Position numbers and translations under genes: made by a program. Positions 8,922-18,052 of a stretch of 40,765 nucleotides of DNA are shown here, one piece after another. The stretch's first letter is position 1. Every line of letters begins with the position of its first letter. This stretch comes from Bacteroidales bacterium. Its GTDB lineage: Bacteria > Bacteroidota > Bacteroidia > Bacteroidales > UBA4181. The DNA lies in NCBI GenBank assembly GCA_031271175.1, contig JAISWE010000018.1, positions 1-40,765 of the forward strand, read 5' to 3'. The notes beneath the pieces were generated by a model. That model worked only from the letters and a program-made list of their open reading frames with translations. It was not told the DNA's origin and searched no databases.

Positions 8922-10424
8922 ATGGTAAAAATGACGTATAGATTTTCAATTGTTTTATTATCGTTAATAACGATAGTGGCGGTGTCTTCGTGCGGCCTGT
9001 TCAAAGGAAAGCAGAAATCGCCGACAACTGGTTGGAATTACAATGATCCCGACCAGGGTGGATATGAAGTAAAGGACGTACCCGAACAGGAAACGGGACC
9101 GGGTTTGGTGTTCATTGAAGGCGGCGCGTTCACGATGGGGCGGGTTGCACAAGACGTGATGTACCAGTGGAACAACTTCCCGCGTCGCGTTACGGTGGAA
9201 TCTTTTTACATGGATGAAACCGAAGTAGCCAATGTCGATTACAAGGAATACCTTTATTGGATCAGGCGCGTGTTCGTTTCGTACCCCGAAGTATATCGCA
9301 AAGCTTTGCCCGACACACTGGTATGGCGGAGTAAGTTGGCATACAATGAGCCGCTGGTGGAGATGTATCTGCGCCATCCCTCCTACAACAGTTATCCCGT
9401 AGTAGGGGTCAGTTGGTTGCAAGCCAACGACTACTGCCTGTGGAGGACAGACCGTGTGAACGAACGTATCCTGATACGCGAGGGTATCCTGGATAACGAC
9501 CCCAACCAGAAAGACGAGAACAACTTCAATACGGATGCCTATCTGGCCGGGCAGTACGAGGGCGTGGTAAAGCAAAACCTGCCCAGTCTGGACCCCAATC
9601 AGGAAGAACGCCGTGTAATGATGGAAGACGGAATCCTGCTTCCCAAGTACCGCCTTCCTACCGAGGCCGAATGGGAATATGCAGCGCTTGCACTGATCGG
9701 TAATTCCTTTGATGAAAGAATTTACGAACGTAAATATTATCCCTGGAACGGAGATATTTTCCGTAACCACGACAAGAAATTCAGGGGCGTTATGGTGGCC
9801 AACTTCAAACGTGGACGCGGCGATATGATGGGTGTTGCCGGAGCGCTGAACGACGCCGGAAGCAGCACCTTGCCGGTGACCTCCTTCTGGCCTAACGATT
9901 ACGGGCTGTATTGCATGGCCGGCAACGTTAATGAATGGGTATTGGATGTTTACCGTCCCATGTCATTTGAAGACATGGAAGATTTTAACCCTTTCCGTGG
10001 AAACGAATTCAAAGTGCTGAAACAGGAAGAGGACGGGACTACTTCCCAAAAAGACTCGCTGGGACGCATGCAGTACGTTCCCATCTCAACAGAGGACGCC
10101 CTGAGCCAGCGCCGCCAGTTCACCAAAGCCGATTACCGCAACTATGAGGACGGCGATCCGGCTTCGACGATGGATTATGACAGTGAAACCAGCAAGACCG
10201 CCGGCAGTGAAAAAATGTACGACCCTGCCCGATCGCTTATTAACGATCATGTTCGCGTGTACAAGGGAGGTTCGTGGAATGACCTTCCCTATTGGCTGTC
10301 ACCGGGTACAAGACGTTTTCTTGCCGAAAATCAGTCGAGAAACGACATCGGGTTCCGTTGCGCCATGACCAGAGTGGGCGCTCAATCCTCACGACACACC
10401 ATACCAACCGGTACGGGAAGATAA
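8922..10424 (+). CDS. gldJ: Gliding-motility/T9SS lipoprotein GldJ (SUMF1/formylglycine-generating-enzyme fold)
   Basis: Lipobox ...VAVSSCG; GLVFIEGGAFTMGRV...WNNFPRRVTVESFYMDETEV; ALPDTLVWRSKLAYNEP; YPVVGVSWLQANDYCLWRTDRVNE; MAGNVNEWVLDVYRP. Confidence 0.9.
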   Translation: MVKMTYRFSIVLLSLITIVAVSSCGLFKGKQKSPTTGWNYNDPDQGGYEVKDVPEQETGPGLVFIEGGAFTMGRVAQDVMYQWNNFPRRVTVESFYMDETEVANVDYKEYLYWIRRVFVSYPEVYRKALPDTLVWRSKLAYNEPLVEMYLRHPSYNSYPVVGVSWLQANDYCLWRTDRVNERILIREGILDNDPNQKDENNFNTDAYLAGQYEGVVKQNLPSLDPNQEERRVMMEDGILLPKYRLPTEAEWEYAALALIGNSFDERIYERKYYPWNGDIFRNHDKKFRGVMVANFKRGRGDMMGVAGALNDAGSSTLPVTSFWPNDYGLYCMAGNVNEWVLDVYRPMSFEDMEDFNPFRGNEFKVLKQEEDGTTSQKDSLGRMQYVPISTEDALSQRRQFTKADYRNYEDGDPASTMDYDSETSKTAGSEKMYDPARSLINDHVRVYKGGSWNDLPYWLSPGTRRFLAENQSRNDIGFRCAMTRVGAQSSRHTIPTGTGR

Positions 10425-10430
10425 TGATAA

Positions 10431-10461
10431 ATGAAAAAAGGGCGTCGCGCCCTTTTTTCAT
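10431..10461. terminator. Bidirectional intrinsic terminator between gldJ and murF
   Basis: Perfect 14-bp palindrome ATGAAAAAAGGGCG-TCG-CGCCCTTTTTTCAT. Confidence 0.85.
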
Positions 10462-10473
10462 GACCGGCAGTCA

Positions 10474-11763
10474 ATGTCTATGCAGACGGATCAATTATAT
10501 CAATGGTTTGTACGCTATCCGAAAATCGTTACCGATTCGAGGCAGAACGCGGAAGGCGGAATCTTTTTCGCCCTTCAGGGCGAGCATTTCGACGGCAATC
10601 AATTTGCGGCAAAAGCCTTGGAAAACGGGGCAATGTATGCTGTAGTGGACGATCCCGGCGCAGTAAAGGACGAACGGTACCTTCCGGTGGAAAATGTGCT
10701 CACAAGCTTGCAGCATCTGGCGCAAAAGCACCGGCAGCAATTTAATATTCCTGTGATTGCCGTCACCGGCACCAACGGTAAAACGACTACCAAAGAGTTG
10801 CTGAAAAGCGTATTGTCCGCCCGTTTTAAAACACTTGCCACCACCGGCAACCTGAACAATCATATCGGCGTACCGCTTACTTTGCTGCAAATGTGTCCGC
10901 AAACACAGATAGCCGTGATTGAAATGGGCGCCAACCACCGCCATGAGATCAAAAACCTCTGCCACATTGCCCTGCCCACCCACGGACTGATTACCAACAT
11001 AGGCAAGGCGCATCTGGAAGGGTTTGGCGGTGAGGAAGGAGTGAAACTTGCCAAAAAAGAACTGTACGACTATCTGGATGAATACGGAGGTACCGTTTTT
11101 TACAGGGAAAGTAATCCGTTGCTGACAAAAATCCTCTCCGGAATGCAGGTTCGTAAAATTTCGTATGAAAGCGTTTGCAAGGGGACGGTATTGTCCGCAG
11201 ACCCATATCTTAGGATGCTGCTGACAATGGACGGAGAAAAGTTCGAAGTGCAAACTCAAATCGCCGGTTCCTATAACGATGAAAATGTGATGGCGGCGGC
11301 TTGTGCCGGACGTTTTTTCAGTGTTCCGCCGCTCCAAATCGTTGCATCCATTGCAGGATATTGCCCGCAAAATAACCGTTCCCAGATTTTGCATACTCCC
11401 CGCAACAAGTTGTTTCTGGATGACTACAACGCCAATCCCAGCAGCATGAATGCCTCCCTCTGTCATTTCTTCGGACAGCCTGTCGCCGACAAAATGGTCA
11501 TTGTCGGTGATATGCTCGAACTTGGCAAGACATCGCCTGAGGAACACCGCGCTGTTGTGGACTTGCTGCTGTCGCATCCCGAAGTCGAAAGCATCGTGGT
11601 AGGCGAAACATTCTCACAAGTTGCGCGACATACGGGCATTGCCTCGTTTAAAAATACTCCCGCCCTGCTGCAATGGCTGAAAGAAAATCCGCCACAGGGA
11701 AAATTCATCTTGATAAAGGCTTCCAGAGGCATGAAACTGGAACAGTTGCAGGAATGGCTGTAA
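10474..11763 (+). CDS. murF: UDP-N-acetylmuramoyl-tripeptide--D-alanyl-D-alanine ligase
   Basis: DSRQNAEGGIFFALQGEHFDGN, VTGTNGKTTTKELL, EMGANHRHEIKNL, DDYNANPSSM. Confidence 0.95.
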   Translation: MSMQTDQLYQWFVRYPKIVTDSRQNAEGGIFFALQGEHFDGNQFAAKALENGAMYAVVDDPGAVKDERYLPVENVLTSLQHLAQKHRQQFNIPVIAVTGTNGKTTTKELLKSVLSARFKTLATTGNLNNHIGVPLTLLQMCPQTQIAVIEMGANHRHEIKNLCHIALPTHGLITNIGKAHLEGFGGEEGVKLAKKELYDYLDEYGGTVFYRESNPLLTKILSGMQVRKISYESVCKGTVLSADPYLRMLLTMDGEKFEVQTQIAGSYNDENVMAAACAGRFFSVPPLQIVASIAGYCPQNNRSQILHTPRNKLFLDDYNANPSSMNASLCHFFGQPVADKMVIVGDMLELGKTSPEEHRAVVDLLLSHPEVESIVVGETFSQVARHTGIASFKNTPALLQWLKENPPQGKFILIKASRGMKLEQLQEWL

Positions 11764-11770
11764 AGAAACT

Positions 11771-11793
11771 GCGGCTAAAAAGGCTGCTTTTTT
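11771..11793. terminator. Intrinsic terminator between convergent murF and the DUF3810 gene
   Basis: GCGGCT-AAAAA-GGCTGC stem (two G.U pairs) followed by T6. Confidence 0.5.
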
Positions 11794-12862
11794 ATTTTGC
11801 GGTTTGGGAAGTCGCCCAGTCCACCAGCAGTCCGGTTACTTCGGAATAGCTTTTAATGCCGCTTGCCTGCCGGTTGGTTTTGAGATAATGGTCGTACAAT
11901 TTGTTTTGCGCCTCCGACAGGACAGGCCGGATGGCCTTTTTCCAGTGTTCGCGTATCTTGCGGTAGTCGGCAACAACACATGAATCAATCATTCCGTAAA
12001 TTCTTTTGTATTCGTCGGGAGATATTCCGTACAGGCTGTTCAGCAGATAAGAGGTTGTTTTCAGGTAACCGCTATACCTGACCTGCGGGTGTTCGCTGGC
12101 CGTACAGATGACGGAGGCGTAGAAATTACATTCGGCTTCGCCGGCAATGCCTAACTGGTGCGCTTTTTCATGTGCCAGTGTAAAAGGATAACTTTGGGGA
12201 AGCATAAACCGATTGACCTGAACTTCGTTGAAAAAAGGGTTGAAGAAGCCTGTGATGCCCATTTGCGTGAGCAGAGGCTCGGTCAGGCTATGTTTGGTGC
12301 GTCGCGTGCCGCAGGGATATGGCAGGCGCAGCAAGGCATGATGCTTCCCGTACATGCGCTCTATTTCCCGGTCGATTTCCTCTGTATCGAAGGCATCCAT
12401 GGCGACATAGGCGCAGTTCAGCGAGTCGATGTGTTGAATGACAAAAGTTTCGAAAAATGCTTTATCCGGCGTTTGCCGTTCGACAGCCATCCGCTCGTGG
12501 AAGTCGGGGCGGAAATAGGCCATGCCCCACGACAAGTAGAACCACACCGGTAACCACAATACACACCGGCAACAACAGCCGAGCCATTGCCGAAACCGCA
12601 GTTTTTTCGCTATTACGGCAACAAGACCTCCCGCCAGCAATACGACAAACGCCAGCAACAGTACGTCAAAGAAGGAAAACGGGAAAAGACGGGAAAAAAA
12701 TGAAAGCGTCGTCGCTACCGCCGGATAAACATGGCACATGTATCCCTCTGCAAGCGCAGGTTTCCTCGAACATATCCACACCGTCAGCAGCAGAATCGCG
12801 GGCGCTGCATACGCGACGCACCGGCGAAAATGTTTTAACCGCTTCTTTCGAGATGCATTCAT
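11792..12862 (-). CDS. DUF3810-like membrane protein with a zinc-metallopeptidase-like motif
   Basis: N-terminal TM segments, then PFTLAHEKAHQLGIAGEAECNFYA (HExxH). Confidence 0.8.
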   Translation of the reverse strand: MNASRKKRLKHFRRCVAYAAPAILLLTVWICSRKPALAEGYMCHVYPAVATTLSFFSRLFPFSFFDVLLLAFVVLLAGGLVAVIAKKLRFRQWLGCCCRCVLWLPVWFYLSWGMAYFRPDFHERMAVERQTPDKAFFETFVIQHIDSLNCAYVAMDAFDTEEIDREIERMYGKHHALLRLPYPCGTRRTKHSLTEPLLTQMGITGFFNPFFNEVQVNRFMLPQSYPFTLAHEKAHQLGIAGEAECNFYASVICTASEHPQVRYSGYLKTTSYLLNSLYGISPDEYKRIYGMIDSCVVADYRKIREHWKKAIRPVLSEAQNKLYDHYLKTNRQASGIKSYSEVTGLLVDWATSQTAK

Positions 12863-12875
12863 GATAGGATGGTAA

Positions 12876-14093
12876 TTATCGGAGAAACTGTCCTGCCATG
12901 TCGAAAACCCGGTTGAACTGTTCCGTCACCTTTCCGGCGATGGGGACTAATACCGGAAACGGATCTTCGTGTTTGCAGTCATACGGAAAATCCATTATTT
13001 CCACGCAGATGGGAATATCCCGCCTGCTTCCCTGCAAGGTATTGACCACCTCGTAGGGAGGTACGACCGTATCGCTTGCCAGCGCGACGGCCATTGCCCG
13101 GCTGCCGATGCGCCGGAGGATGTCTTCCCTGAACGGCAGCATCTTTCCGTAATTGATCATGCACTGGAAATGAATACCTTCAGGATGGACGGTCAGGTAA
13201 TGATGCAGATGAGTGTCTCTTTTCAGATGATTTTCAAGATGTTCCACTACAAAGGAATAGAGCGCTACATTGGCTTCGCTGTCGAGGATGAATTTTGATA
13301 CCGGCGACAGGCGGTTGAATACCGGTCCTCCGCAAAACATGAACATTTTCGAACGGCTGAAGTAATCGTTTTGATTGGTCATCACAAGTATTTCGGCCAG
13401 CAGGCAGCCGATGGAGTAGGCAAACAGGTCGAAGGAAGCATCGGGTTCAATCAGGGGATGTTTGCCTGATTTGATTTCTGCCATCCACCGGATGACATCG
13501 TAATAGGACTGTAATCCCGACCAGAAAAAGCGTTGCGGACGGGCATGAAGCCTCGAACTGATGGCTACGTTGGACAGCGTGGAACTGACCACCTGCGGAA
13601 AAGCGACACGCCGCCGTTCGCTGACGGCATACATTTGCCGCCGGTCGCTCCACTCATGAGGGGCGCGGTTCATGTGGAAAGCAATGGGGAACAGGACGAT
13701 GGTTTTGCCTGTAAGTTCGCTCAGACGTTTTGCCCACGGAAGGTATTTTACCCAATATTTTTCATTGAACCCGTGAAACATCAGCACTACTTGTCGTGAT
13801 TTTTTCTTGTCGGCGGGATGAAAAACGTGATAGCGGAAATGCTGGTTTTCCATGATATGGGCGTCGTCCATATCCAGCATCCGGCAATTTCCGGCAATGG
13901 GGTTTTCAAAGTCATACGACAGGTCGCATGAAAAACCGTGGGCGGCACACGAATACCGCTTTTCGCCCGGAAGCAGGGAACAGGAACCGGAGGAGAAATC
14001 GAAATTGTAGAGATTCGTCTTTTTGTCGATTATTTCCATATCCCGATAACTGACGGCTTCTTTCAGCATCCGGTGAAACTCATAATATTCCAT
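12876..14093 (-). CDS. Alpha/beta-hydrolase-like protein (possibly DUF6051)
   Basis: VVLMFHGFNEKYW oxyanion region, FAYSIGCLLAE nucleophile-elbow-like, ASDTVVPPYEV and CKHEDPFPVL as candidate Asp/His. Confidence 0.6.
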   Translation of the reverse strand: MEYYEFHRMLKEAVSYRDMEIIDKKTNLYNFDFSSGSCSLLPGEKRYSCAAHGFSCDLSYDFENPIAGNCRMLDMDDAHIMENQHFRYHVFHPADKKKSRQVVLMFHGFNEKYWVKYLPWAKRLSELTGKTIVLFPIAFHMNRAPHEWSDRRQMYAVSERRRVAFPQVVSSTLSNVAISSRLHARPQRFFWSGLQSYYDVIRWMAEIKSGKHPLIEPDASFDLFAYSIGCLLAEILVMTNQNDYFSRSKMFMFCGGPVFNRLSPVSKFILDSEANVALYSFVVEHLENHLKRDTHLHHYLTVHPEGIHFQCMINYGKMLPFREDILRRIGSRAMAVALASDTVVPPYEVVNTLQGSRRDIPICVEIMDFPYDCKHEDPFPVLVPIAGKVTEQFNRVFDMAGQFLR

Positions 14094-14322
14094 TGATCAC
14101 ATGCGCTTAATTTGAGACAGTCCCGTTTTTTTAGTACGGAACGGACTGTATCGTTTCTTATCTTTTAACACCCTACCCATGTCGCGAACGCCTCTGCCGT
14201 CACTTGTTTTGCCCTGCTGGGCCAAGTTTGTATCCTCGCAGTGGGGACACTTAATAGATGTCACGTATCATTACCAATTTTTGCCTGTTGCTATTTTGAT
14301 TGCTTTTGCAAAAAGGGAATCG

Positions 14323-14397
14323 TGGGAGCAGAGGGATTCGAACCCCCGACCCTCTGCTTGTAAGGCAGATGCTCTGAACCAGCTGAGCTATGCTCCC
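14323..14397 (-). tRNA. tRNA-Val (anticodon TAC)
   Basis: Reverse complement GGGAGCATAGCTCAGCTGGTTCAGAGCATCTGCCTTACAAGCAGAGGGTCGGGGGTTCGAATCCCTCTGCTCCCA folds as a full cloverleaf; CCA is not encoded. Confidence 0.96.
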
Positions 14398-14481
14398 AAT
14401 GTATTTTAGCGGTGCAAAAATACTCAGTTTTTTTTTCTCAGCAAATTTTTTTCTCTTTTTTTTTGAAAAAAAAATTCATTT

Positions 14482-14862
14482 TCAGTTTTTCCGATAGACG
14501 GTACCTTGAAAGGTAGCAATCAATTCATCCTGTTCGTTGGTAACATGTACCTGATAGGTGGCAACCGTCCGCCGCAATGACAATTCCGTCGCTTTGGCAA
14601 ACAGGACGCCCGACGATTCCGCCTTGAAATAGGTGATGACGGACGTCAGTCCTACCGCAACGACACCGTAGGCATTGGAGGCTGCCGCCAGCGCCAGATC
14701 CGCCAGTGTGAACAGCGCGCCGCCCTGTACGATACCTACCCCGTTCAAGTGATGCGGCTGGATGTCCATTTTAGCAATTGCTTCGCCTTTGGCAACATGC
14801 AGCAGCGTTATGCCACAATGTTTCGCAAACAAATCTTTTTCAACCAGCTCTTTTGCTCCCAT
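14482..14862 (-). CDS. PaaI-family hotdog thioesterase
   Basis: HHLNGVGIVQGGALFTLADLALAAASNAYG, with a TYQVHVTNEQDELIATFQGTVYR tail. Confidence 0.88.
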   Translation of the reverse strand: MGAKELVEKDLFAKHCGITLLHVAKGEAIAKMDIQPHHLNGVGIVQGGALFTLADLALAAASNAYGVVAVGLTSVITYFKAESSGVLFAKATELSLRRTVATYQVHVTNEQDELIATFQGTVYRKN

Positions 14863-14874
14863 CGGGTTTCCTGG

Positions 14875-15687
14875 TTACCACCTCGGCGAGGTACTGTTGA
14901 TACACAATACCGGAATTTTTTCCGTATTGGAAATCAGTTTTTCCTCCCGCAAGCCAAACAGGAATTTGTTGACGGTAGGGACATCTTCCGTCGGAGTGAT
15001 GATCAGATCCGCATTTGCTTTTTTAGCTGCATGGATAATATCTTCGGCGGTATTCTTTTTCTTGTCGTGCGTAATGAATCGTATCTTGATGTCCTCTTCT
15101 TCCATCGCTTTGGTCATCATCTTGATATTGAAAGCGATGGTTTTCTCTTTTTCGGTGTCTTTGCCGGACGGTGTGATGATAGACATGACGGCATCCGGAA
15201 AAAATCGGCTGTAATAGACCACTTGTTTTAACTTCGTGTCGTGTTTTTTGATAAAGTTGACGGGAAAGATGATGTTTTGCACCGTTGCCTGCTGAGGGGC
15301 ATCCTGTATTACGACAAACGGAATGGTAGTGCCGGACAAAATCTTGATGGTACGGATACCGGTATAACGCTTTATGCCGCCTACTCCACTATGCTTCAAA
15401 ACTACCAACTCCGGATTCAACTCCTCTGCAATAGTTTTGATGGTAGCATACGGACGAACACCTTTCTGGATAAGAAAATCCGGCGTTATCTGATAATCTT
15501 CACCACATTCGTCAACGAGAAACAGCATTTTTTCCTTTATAATCGGTATATCTCTGTCTTTAATGGCAACATTCAGTATCAGCAATTTCATATCCATGGC
15601 TTTTGCGCAATAGGCACCGTGTGCTAAAGCATTATATGCCATTGGAGTAAAATCAAACGGAACAATGACTAAATTATTTGATTCCAT
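14875..15687 (-). CDS. Universal stress protein (UspA family, tandem-domain length)
   Basis: NLVIVPFDFTPMAYNALAHGAYCAKAMDMKLLILNV; VVLKHSGVGG; C-terminal PVLCINS. Confidence 0.85.
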   Translation of the reverse strand: MESNNLVIVPFDFTPMAYNALAHGAYCAKAMDMKLLILNVAIKDRDIPIIKEKMLFLVDECGEDYQITPDFLIQKGVRPYATIKTIAEELNPELVVLKHSGVGGIKRYTGIRTIKILSGTTIPFVVIQDAPQQATVQNIIFPVNFIKKHDTKLKQVVYYSRFFPDAVMSIITPSGKDTEKEKTIAFNIKMMTKAMEEEDIKIRFITHDKKKNTAEDIIHAAKKANADLIITPTEDVPTVNKFLFGLREEKLISNTEKIPVLCINSTSPRW

Positions 15688-15712
15688 ATTTATTATGATA
15701 AAATTAAAGTAC

Positions 15713-15743
15713 CAAAGGTAAAATGTTTTTTATTATCATGCAA
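15713..15743 (-). promoter_or_regulatory. Promoter for the universal stress protein gene
   Basis: On the minus strand: TTG-N20-TACCTTTG. Confidence 0.55.
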
Positions 15744-15762
15744 ATAATTTTATTTATAAATC

Positions 15763-16758
15763 TCAAAAAAATCCGTTTTTGACATAGTACATCACTTGCG
15801 AAAGCCCGACGGCAATCATCAGCAACCCCAACACAATATTTCCCCAACGGACGGAACGGACATTGGCAAGGTAATAGGCGATGAAAAGAGAAAAGGGAAA
15901 TGAGATTAAATACCATGCAAACGGGAGGACTTCCGGGACAATGACCGTCATCAGCAGTACCAGCGCCGCAATAAACAGGATGGTGTAATAACTGTTGCGG
16001 ACAATGATTTTACGGATACCGACGGATCGCAGGAGGTAGATGAGAGAAAACAGGGTCAATAAAGCGGCAAAAAAGAGAAAAAAGCAGGTGAAAAAATTCC
16101 ATTGGGGCATTACCTGCGGAAACGAAAACATTTGGGCAAACAGGTCGAATAGTTTGGCAGGGCTGTCGTACCTCAGGAGGCACCATCCTAAATACCAGAA
16201 AAACGGGAAAAGAAAGCCCAGCAGTGAAAAAACCCATTCGCGCCAGTAGCCGGGACGGAAAAAAAACAGGCAAAGCCACACAACCGGCATGAAGACATAG
16301 GCATAGCAATGAAAAAACGTGGCAATCGCGATGTACACCGGTGCGGTAAAATAGGCATAGGACAGTTGTTCGTTGCGGAAGGATATCATCAGTCGGATAA
16401 GGGCGATGTTCAAAAAAAAGGTCGCCGGTATGGCGGGATTGAGAACATGAATGGCGGGTACGCCGCCTGTCAGTAACAGGTAGCACAGAGCGGGCAGGTA
16501 GGAAATCTTATTCGTCAAGTTCAAACGGTTGACATAAATATGCATCATTGCCACGGAGAGCGTTAGCAACAGCCCGCACCATACCTGAAGACCGGAGATT
16601 CCGGCAAGAAGACCGTTCAGCAGCAGGAACAGGGGCATTCCGTGTCTGACATTGGCGGGGAGGTCGGTATCCGACAAGGCGTGAATCCACATTCCCACTC
16701 CGATAAGGAGGATCAGCGATATCACGGAAGTTTTGGACGAACGAAAGAAACGAAGCAT
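15763..16758 (-). CDS. Polytopic membrane protein (DUF6427-like)
   Basis: 331 aa, many TM segments; MLRFFRSSKTSVISLILLIGVGMWIHAL. Confidence 0.6.
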   Translation of the reverse strand: MLRFFRSSKTSVISLILLIGVGMWIHALSDTDLPANVRHGMPLFLLLNGLLAGISGLQVWCGLLLTLSVAMMHIYVNRLNLTNKISYLPALCYLLLTGGVPAIHVLNPAIPATFFLNIALIRLMISFRNEQLSYAYFTAPVYIAIATFFHCYAYVFMPVVWLCLFFFRPGYWREWVFSLLGFLFPFFWYLGWCLLRYDSPAKLFDLFAQMFSFPQVMPQWNFFTCFFLFFAALLTLFSLIYLLRSVGIRKIIVRNSYYTILFIAALVLLMTVIVPEVLPFAWYLISFPFSLFIAYYLANVRSVRWGNIVLGLLMIAVGLSQVMYYVKNGFF

Positions 16759-16768
16759 GGCGGATGAG

Positions 16769-18052
16769 CTAAATTTCCGTTTTCAGGTCAAAACCGATGT
16801 CGCGCCGATAGTATTTGCCCTCGAAACAAATGATGTCGGCATTGCGTTTTGAAACGGTAAGCGCCGCTTCCATGCTTTCGGCCAGCGCATTGACGGCGAT
16901 CACCCTGCCTCCGGCAGTCACTGTCCGGTTGTCTTTGAGGGCTGTGCCTGCATGGAATATCATGCAGTCGCCGTCAACTTTGTCAAGTCCTGTAATGACT
17001 TTTTCTTTTTCGTAGGCTCCGGGATAACCGCCCGACACCAGCATGACTGTGGTGGCGGTTTGTGGGCGGATACGAATAGATTTGTCGCCGATCTTTCCGG
17101 TGGCTACCGCCTGAAACAGTTCCACTATATCCGTCCGGATACGCGGAAGCACTGCTTCTGTTTCGGGATCCCCCAGCCTGACATTATATTCTATGACCAT
17201 CGGTTCCCCTCCGACGTTGATCAGGCCGAAAAAGATAAATCCCCTGTAAGGGATTCCGTCCTTGCGCAGTCCTTCTACCGTGGGACGGACAATGCGCGAT
17301 TCCACCTTTTCCATGAATGTTTTGTCGGCAAAGGGGACAGGCGATACGGCGCCCATTCCTCCGGTGTTCAGCCCGGTGTCGCCTTCGCCGATTCGCTTGT
17401 AATCCTTTGCTTCCGGCAGCATCAAATAATCTTTGCCGTCGGTAAGCGCGAAAACGGAGAGTTCTACTCCCGACAAAAATTCTTCAATAACGACCCTGCT
17501 ACTTGCTGCACCGAATTTGCCTGAAAACATTTCGTGCAGTTCCCTGAACGCATCTTCGAGAGAAGAAACGATTGCAACGCCTTTGCCGGCAGCCAGCCCG
17601 TCGGCTTTCAAAACGTAGGGGGAGGGCAAGCTTCGGATAAAATTTTGTGCATCCGTTTCCTCTTCTGCACGGAAAGTACGGTAGGCGGCCGTGGGTATCC
17701 GGTGTCGCTCCATGAATTTTTTAGCAAAATCTTTGCTTCCCTCTAATTGTGCGCCGGCTTTCGAGGGGCCTATCACGGAAATGTGCCTTAATGCCGGATG
17801 TTCGTTGAAATAATCCACTATTCCTTTTACCAGCGGTTCTTCGGGACCTACTACCATCATATCGACGGCGTTTTCTACGGCGAATTTTCCCAATGCCTCG
17901 AAATCGCCGATCCCGATGTCCACATTAACACCGGCTTGCGCGGTTCCCGCATTGCCGGGGGCAATGTACAATTGCCGAACTGTTTTGTTTTGTAAAATTT
18001 TCCAGGCCAGGGCATGTTCCCGTCCCCCGCCTCCTATTAAGAGTATATTCAT
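16769..18052 (-). CDS. purD: Phosphoribosylamine--glycine ligase
   Basis: MNILLIGGGGREHALAWKI, VGPEEPLVKGIVD, VLKADGLAAGKGV, NTGGMGAVSPVP, EYNVRLGDPETE. Start placed at 18052 (ATGA overlap with cheD), not 18112. Confidence 0.96.
   Translation of the reverse strand: MNILLIGGGGREHALAWKILQNKTVRQLYIAPGNAGTAQAGVNVDIGIGDFEALGKFAVENAVDMMVVGPEEPLVKGIVDYFNEHPALRHISVIGPSKAGAQLEGSKDFAKKFMERHRIPTAAYRTFRAEEETDAQNFIRSLPSPYVLKADGLAAGKGVAIVSSLEDAFRELHEMFSGKFGAASSRVVIEEFLSGVELSVFALTDGKDYLMLPEAKDYKRIGEGDTGLNTGGMGAVSPVPFADKTFMEKVESRIVRPTVEGLRKDGIPYRGFIFFGLINVGGEPMVIEYNVRLGDPETEAVLPRIRTDIVELFQAVATGKIGDKSIRIRPQTATTVMLVSGGYPGAYEKEKVITGLDKVDGDCMIFHAGTALKDNRTVTAGGRVIAVNALAESMEAALTVSKRNADIICFEGKYYRRDIGFDLKTEI

Noticed and set aside
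8922-10424. Considered PorK/GldK instead of GldJ
   Set aside because: ALPDTLVWRSKLAYNEP, the DPNQ...NFNTDAYLAGQYEG segment and the murF neighbour fit GldJ better; porL/M/N do not follow.
10495-11577. 360-aa antisense ORF opposite murF
   Set aside because: Shadow ORF of a confident sense gene; no family resemblance.
14160-14322. Intergenic stretch with GTGGGGACACTTAATAGATGTCACG, considered as an IS end
   Set aside because: No paired inverted terminus, target-site duplication or transposase fragment found nearby.
14400-14480. T-rich tracts after tRNA-Val, considered as a regulatory element
   Set aside because: Homopolymer-rich intergenic sequence without a convincing stem.
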